Shown here piece after piece: positions 6,418 to 9,631 of a stretch of DNA of 9,631 bases. Location: positions 1-9,631 of the forward strand of contig DGXZ01000026.1 of assembly GCA_002396485.1 (NCBI GenBank). The letters run 5' to 3'. Numbering within the stretch: position 1 is the stretch's first letter; every line of letters begins with the position of its first letter. Made by a program: the position numbers and the translations under genes. Below the pieces are notes generated by a model. It saw only the letters and a program-made list of their open reading frames with translations, made no database searches and was not told the origin of the DNA. The DNA comes from Spartobacteria bacterium UBA5019 (GTDB lineage: Bacteria > Verrucomicrobiota > Verrucomicrobiia > Chthoniobacterales > Terrimicrobiaceae).

Positions 6418-8658
6418 GATAACAAACCGGCACCCATCCCAACCAACCCGCTCCCCACCGCCAAGGCCGTTTGGCGCATGACTGGGGATGAGGCTGCGGC
6501 AAAACAACCGTTCGCGCTCAAGGCAGAGGGGCCGGTGAAGTTCGAACCCCTTAGCCCGGAGGAGGCGGCGGAGTCACGCAAACGCGGCGGCGCGGATTCT
6601 GCGGTCACACTGCCTAAGGACGCGTTTCTGTCACTCGACGCGGAGCGCGCCACGCAACTCCGTCCCACGGGCGATGCGCTCACGCTGTATGCGCGGGCTC
6701 GCTTTGAACCCGGTGCGGCCGGGACGCTGTTCTTCTCGGATTTCCTCACGCTCGGCGTGCATCCTTCGGGTCTGGTCATTGCGCTGCTCGGCGTGCACAC
6801 GCCGCAGGGCAAGGTTTACCGTGAAATACCCCTCGCGATGGTGGAGCGTAATGGCTGGCTCGATCTGGTGCTGCGCGTGGGCGATGGGCGGGTTGAGTTC
6901 TTTTGCAATGGCGACCTGAAAATGACCGTGCCACTGCATCAGAAGCTCGTTTCGCCGTTCACCAACGAACTGCGACTGGGTGCGATGCGCTGGCTTCCTG
7001 CGAAAGCTGACAGGGGCCATCCGCACACTGAGTTCGGCACCAAACAGATCGCCACCGTAGCTTTGTGGCATCGGGCACTCCGTGATGATGAGATCGCGTT
7101 CCTGAGCGGTGCCTCGGAGGTCCAGGCAAAGCATGCGGCCAGCGCGTTCGACCAGGCCATTCTCGATTACAACGCCTTCTTCGATGCCTCCATCGCCAAG
7201 GATGTCGCCGCCTGTAACAAGCTCAGCCGGTCGTTGCAGACGTTCGCCGCGCAAGACCCGCAGCGTCCCATCTACCACCTGTCCCAGCCCCTCGGCTGGC
7301 TGTTCGATCCTGCGGGAGCGTGGTTTTACGAGGGCCGTTACCACGTCTTCTCCTACCACAACATCTACGCCCGCCTCGCTTACAACAGTCTCGACCACTA
7401 CGTGAGTGACGACCTCGTAAGCTGGACCCAGTGGCCGATCGGCCCGTGGGCCGACAGCCCCGACGACATCTACGGCATCTGGCTGAACAACCATTTCCTC
7501 GACGACGACGGCGTGCCGACCGCGATCTACTCCGCCATCGGCGAAAAGGGCAACCGTCGGGGTGCACCCGGCGACTGGGGCGATCACGGCATCCTCGCGC
7601 GCAGTCACGACGGGCTGGTCTCCTTTCCTGACAAGCAAGTAGTCATGCCAGAGTATCAACATGATGGTCACATTTGGAAAGAAGGCCGCACCTGGTATTG
7701 CCTCACCTCGGATCAGTATCGCGGCGGTCGCGACGGGGATTGGGGGGATGGCATCGTGATTTACACATCGCCCGATTTGAAGAATTGGACCAACCGGGGC
7801 GAGATTTTCGCGCGGCGCAAGGATGCTCGAAACAAAAAGGGCGTGATGGAGTTTCCCTACCTGCTTTCGTTCGGCGACAAGGAAGTGCTGATCATGGGTG
7901 TGAGTCCCAGTCTTTACTGGGTTGGCCGGCTCGACCGGCAGAACTTTAAATTCATTCCCGACCATGCCGAGGGGCTGCTGATCGATTACTCGGCTCCGAA
8001 CCACTGCTTCAATCCGCTCACGGTCGACAACAAGGGACCCGGCGGAAGCCCACGTCGCATCGTCATGGCGATGATTCCGGAAGTGAATGGAAAAGGGGAG
8101 GGGCTGATACCGTGGGATGGCGTCCACGCCCTGCCGCGAACGTTGGAATTCGACGGGCGGCATCTGCGCCAGGAACCGCTGCCTGAGTTCGAGTCGCTGC
8201 GCGGCGAAAGCGAAACGCAACGCGACGTGACCATTAAACCGGGCAGCACCGGCCAAATCCGCACACGCGGTGACGCGGTGGAGATCGACGCCGAGTTCGA
8301 GCCGGGCGACTCGCAGCGCTTCGGGTTGAAGCTGCGGGTCTCCGGCGACGGCACCCGCTTTGTCCGGGTCTGGTTCGATACCGCCACCGGCGATTACGGT
8401 GTGGACGGGGAGGTGCTGCACAAGGGTTCCGGACCCTCGTACCTCACCAAAGGACAGCGCGTGCGGATACGGGCCTTCGTAGACAAGGCGGTGGTAGAAA
8501 CCTTCGTCAACGGCCAGACCTGCACGACGGTAGCGCGGGTCAACGCTCCCAAGCCCGCGCAACCGCTGGGCGCTGGCCTCGACCTCTTCAGCGAAGGCGG
8601 CACCGCCCGGTGCACCAAGCTGGATGTCTGGAAAATGAACCGCGCGGAACCGAAATAA
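6352..8658 (+). CDS. Secreted LamG plus GH32-like beta-fructosidase-fold protein
   Basis: This 768-residue exported protein has a Sec signal peptide at 1-22, ending A-L-H-A before the likely cleavage. Residues about 36-255 form a LamG-like/concanavalin-type sandwich (NGWLDLVLRVGDGRVEFFCNG at 167-187 without its last residue is the typical strand pair; TVALWHRALRDDEIAFLSG near 235-253 is the usual closing motif). Residues about 305-600 resemble the five-bladed propeller of GH32 and 625-760 its C-terminal sandwich (VRIRAFVDKAVVETFVNG at 704-721). The three acidic residues expected in GH32 can be placed: Asp319 in GWLFDPAG, Asp438 in QHDGHIW and Glu500 in MEFPYL. The usual motifs are WMNDPNG, RDP and EC, so the surroundings are altered and the substrate may not be levan, inulin or sucrose. 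Codon use is GC-rich (about 60 percent in sampled lines) and unlike the operon upstream. Forty bases separate it from the permease; no terminator is seen between them. Confidence 0.85.
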   Translation: MNTHTLRLLTSLLLMPLAALHADNKPAPIPTNPLPTAKAVWRMTGDEAAAKQPFALKAEGPVKFEPLSPEEAAESRKRGGADSAVTLPKDAFLSLDAERATQLRPTGDALTLYARARFEPGAAGTLFFSDFLTLGVHPSGLVIALLGVHTPQGKVYREIPLAMVERNGWLDLVLRVGDGRVEFFCNGDLKMTVPLHQKLVSPFTNELRLGAMRWLPAKADRGHPHTEFGTKQIATVALWHRALRDDEIAFLSGASEVQAKHAASAFDQAILDYNAFFDASIAKDVAACNKLSRSLQTFAAQDPQRPIYHLSQPLGWLFDPAGAWFYEGRYHVFSYHNIYARLAYNSLDHYVSDDLVSWTQWPIGPWADSPDDIYGIWLNNHFLDDDGVPTAIYSAIGEKGNRRGAPGDWGDHGILARSHDGLVSFPDKQVVMPEYQHDGHIWKEGRTWYCLTSDQYRGGRDGDWGDGIVIYTSPDLKNWTNRGEIFARRKDARNKKGVMEFPYLLSFGDKEVLIMGVSPSLYWVGRLDRQNFKFIPDHAEGLLIDYSAPNHCFNPLTVDNKGPGGSPRRIVMAMIPEVNGKGEGLIPWDGVHALPRTLEFDGRHLRQEPLPEFESLRGESETQRDVTIKPGSTGQIRTRGDAVEIDAEFEPGDSQRFGLKLRVSGDGTRFVRVWFDTATGDYGVDGEVLHKGSGPSYLTKGQRVRIRAFVDKAVVETFVNGQTCTTVARVNAPKPAQPLGAGLDLFSEGGTARCTKLDVWKMNRAEPK

Positions 8659-8744
8659 ATAACAATCAGGAAAATAAAATGAATACACATACCCTCAGAC
8701 TCCTCACCTCCCTGCTACTCGCGCCCCTAGCCGCGCTGCACGCT
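8630..8744 (+). repeat. Leader/signal-peptide cassette, copy 2
   Basis: This is the second copy of the element at 6303-6417. Here the left zone is the in-frame 3' end of the GH32-like gene (M-N-R-A-E-P-K-stop), followed by a 20-bp gap with AGGA at 8668-8671, then codons 1-22 of the next secreted protein. The core 8653-8716 is identical to copy 1 at 63 of 64 positions. From codon 13 to 22, nine of ten codons differ, eight silently and one as Ala instead of Met at residue 15. In this copy all parts are functional: gene end, leader, ribosome binding site and export signal. Confidence 0.95.
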
Positions 8745-9617
8745 GCCGAGCCAGTCACACCGCCCGGCGATCGCAACTTGCCGATTAACCAGATCTATCC
8801 GCCCGAAGCGTTTTACCACAACGGCAAGGGGGGGAGGGTGATCGATGTCACCAAGCCGCCTTTCAATGCCAAGGGTGACGGCAAGACCGATGACACCAAG
8901 GCCCTGTGCGATGCCATGCGGTTCTTGGTCGCGAACCGGGAGCAAATTAAGCGGATAGACCCAGACGGCAAGCCCTATAGCTCCTATGCTACCAAATACA
9001 AAGATTGCGCCTGGATCATGTACCTTCCGGATGGGGATTACCTCGTCAGCGATACAGTGAGCACTGGATGGCCAACTATCGCCTACGACACCATGGACGG
9101 TTGGTGGAGTGTGCGCCACCACACAATCGCTTCGCCCGAGGCCGAATTGCCCCCTCGGGAAGTGAAAGAACTCAATGCCTTTATTCGCATTGTCGGCCAG
9201 AGCCGTGCGAAGACAGTGATCCGCCTCAAGGATGGGTGTTCGGGTTTCGAGACTGGAAAGTCAAAGCCGGTTTTGACCTTTCATCTGCTCCAAGTCGGCT
9301 CAAGCGTCAACTTTGGTAACTCTGCACAGAATCTCACGATCCATACGGGCAAAGGGAACCCGGGTGCCATCGGTCTGAAGTGGAACTCAGCAAATTGGGG
9401 ACATCTTTACAATCTGGCCATCCTTTCAGGCGATGGTAGCGGGCGTGCCGGGCTGATGATGGACCAGCGCCACGCAGCCGGATACCATCGCGATATTCTG
9501 GTCGAAGGATTCGATGTCGGCATCGCCTTGGTGGCGGGCTTCTTCTCGCACGTTGTCTTGGAATATGCCACGCTTAAGGATCAGCGGAAGGTCGGAATTC
9601 AGGTTGCTAGTATCTAG
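8679..9617 (+). CDS. Truncated secreted pectate-lyase-3 / GH55-like beta-helix protein
   Basis: The reading frame gives 312 residues from ATG 8679. An in-frame ATG at 8610 would add 23 residues overlapping the GH32-like gene and put the signal peptide inside the protein, so 8679 is chosen; AGGA at 8668-8671 supports it. Residues 1-22 are a Sec signal peptide identical at 21 of 22 positions to that of the preceding protein. Residues 52-80 (RVIDVTKPPFNAKGDGKTDD and on) match the start of the pectate-lyase-3 superfamily domain, whose usual form is D-V-x-x-F-G-A-K-G-D-G-x-T-D-D. Right-handed helix rungs follow, such as AWIMYLPDGDYLVSDT (111-126), AQNLTIHTG (216-224) and VVLEYATLKDQRKVGI (292-307). 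Relatives are usually much longer, and the frame stops in mid-helix at KVGIQVASI. The protein is therefore truncated or the gene is interrupted near 9606. The substrate is unknown: pectin-like, beta-1,3-glucan or another polysaccharide. Confidence 0.8.
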   Translation: MNTHTLRLLTSLLLAPLAALHAAEPVTPPGDRNLPINQIYPPEAFYHNGKGGRVIDVTKPPFNAKGDGKTDDTKALCDAMRFLVANREQIKRIDPDGKPYSSYATKYKDCAWIMYLPDGDYLVSDTVSTGWPTIAYDTMDGWWSVRHHTIASPEAELPPREVKELNAFIRIVGQSRAKTVIRLKDGCSGFETGKSKPVLTFHLLQVGSSVNFGNSAQNLTIHTGKGNPGAIGLKWNSANWGHLYNLAILSGDGSGRAGLMMDQRHAAGYHRDILVEGFDVGIALVAGFFSHVVLEYATLKDQRKVGIQVASI

Positions 9618-9631
9618 TTTATTAAATTAGC
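9606..9631. other. AT-rich junction at the window end
   Basis: From about 9606 the sequence changes from the GC-rich coding style of the beta-helix gene to an AT-rich stretch containing CTAGTATCTAG (9607-9617) and TTTATTAAATTAG. It has forward stops in all three frames. This is where the beta-helix reading frame is cut off. It could be the edge of an inserted element, a recombination point or an assembly artefact; 26 bases are too few to decide. Confidence 0.35.

Noticed and set aside
5880..6812. Antisense 310-codon frame crossing the permease/GH32-like boundary
   Set aside because: It spans two well supported plus-strand genes, shows no recognisable domain and starts inside coding sequence.
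8610..8678. Upstream ATG that would extend the beta-helix protein by 23 residues
   Set aside because: The extension lies in the GH32-like gene, is not hydrophobic and would bury a perfect signal peptide. The ATG at 8679 has a well placed AGGA.
6631..8688. Long antisense open frame (685 codons) opposite the GH32-like gene
   Set aside because: It is a shadow of a GC-rich gene with clear domain motifs on the plus strand. Its start lies in the repeated cassette, which is why a similar antisense N-terminus appears opposite copy 1.

Overview
The window is bacterial and looks like a stretch of an environmental polysaccharide-degrading genome, most likely from the PVC group (Verrucomicrobiota, Kiritimatiellota or Planctomycetota). 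That placement is an inference. It rests on two secreted carbohydrate-active proteins with almost the same signal peptide (starting MNTHTLRLLTSLLL), a type I associate with sulfatase- and glycosidase-rich PVC genomes. The sugar operon in the middle has a lower-GC, more Bacteroidota-like feel, with AT-rich gene starts that mostly lack a strong Shine-Dalgarno sequence. The two parts may therefore have different histories.

Layout: (1) 1-149 is non-coding and holds an imperfect 24-bp tandem repeat that resembles a transposon end. (2) 150-1043, minus strand, encodes an AraC-family regulator. (3) A 117-bp divergent intergenic region separates it from (4) a tight five-gene plus-strand operon at 1161-6311: UlaE-type L-ribulose/L-xylulose-5-phosphate 3-epimerase, LyxK-type L-xylulose kinase, AraD/UlaF-type L-ribulose-5-phosphate 4-epimerase, a DUF4432 aldose-epimerase-like protein, and a ten-helix DMT/GRP-type sugar permease. 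(5) 6352-8658 encodes a secreted two-domain protein: a LamG-like domain followed by a GH32-like beta-fructosidase fold with altered catalytic motifs. (6) 8679-9617 encodes the N-terminal part of a secreted pectate-lyase-3/GH55-like beta-helix protein that stops early next to the window end.

The operon reads as a pathway. The permease imports a sugar, the DUF4432 protein may interconvert its anomers, the kinase makes L-xylulose 5-phosphate, the 3-epimerase makes L-ribulose 5-phosphate, and the 4-epimerase makes D-xylulose 5-phosphate for the pentose phosphate pathway. No isomerase or dehydrogenase is present to make L-xylulose, so the true substrate (L-xylulose, L-lyxose or another L-sugar derivative) is open. 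The divergent AraC protein is the obvious candidate regulator. The two secreted proteins could supply sugars from polysaccharides, but nothing in the sequence ties their substrates to the operon.

The most unusual feature is a dispersed cassette present twice, 2327 bp apart (6303-6417 and 8630-8744). Each copy spans the tail of an upstream reading frame (M-N-x-A-E-x-K-stop), an AT-rich leader with ribosome binding site, and the start of a signal peptide. A 64-bp core is identical at 63 positions and crosses the start codon. Past codon 12 the identity drops abruptly to mostly silent differences. In the first copy the M-N-x-A-E-x-K tail is an orphan, read out of frame with the permease that ends there. 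This suggests a DNA segment that moves or is copied as a unit and gives genes a leader and export signal.
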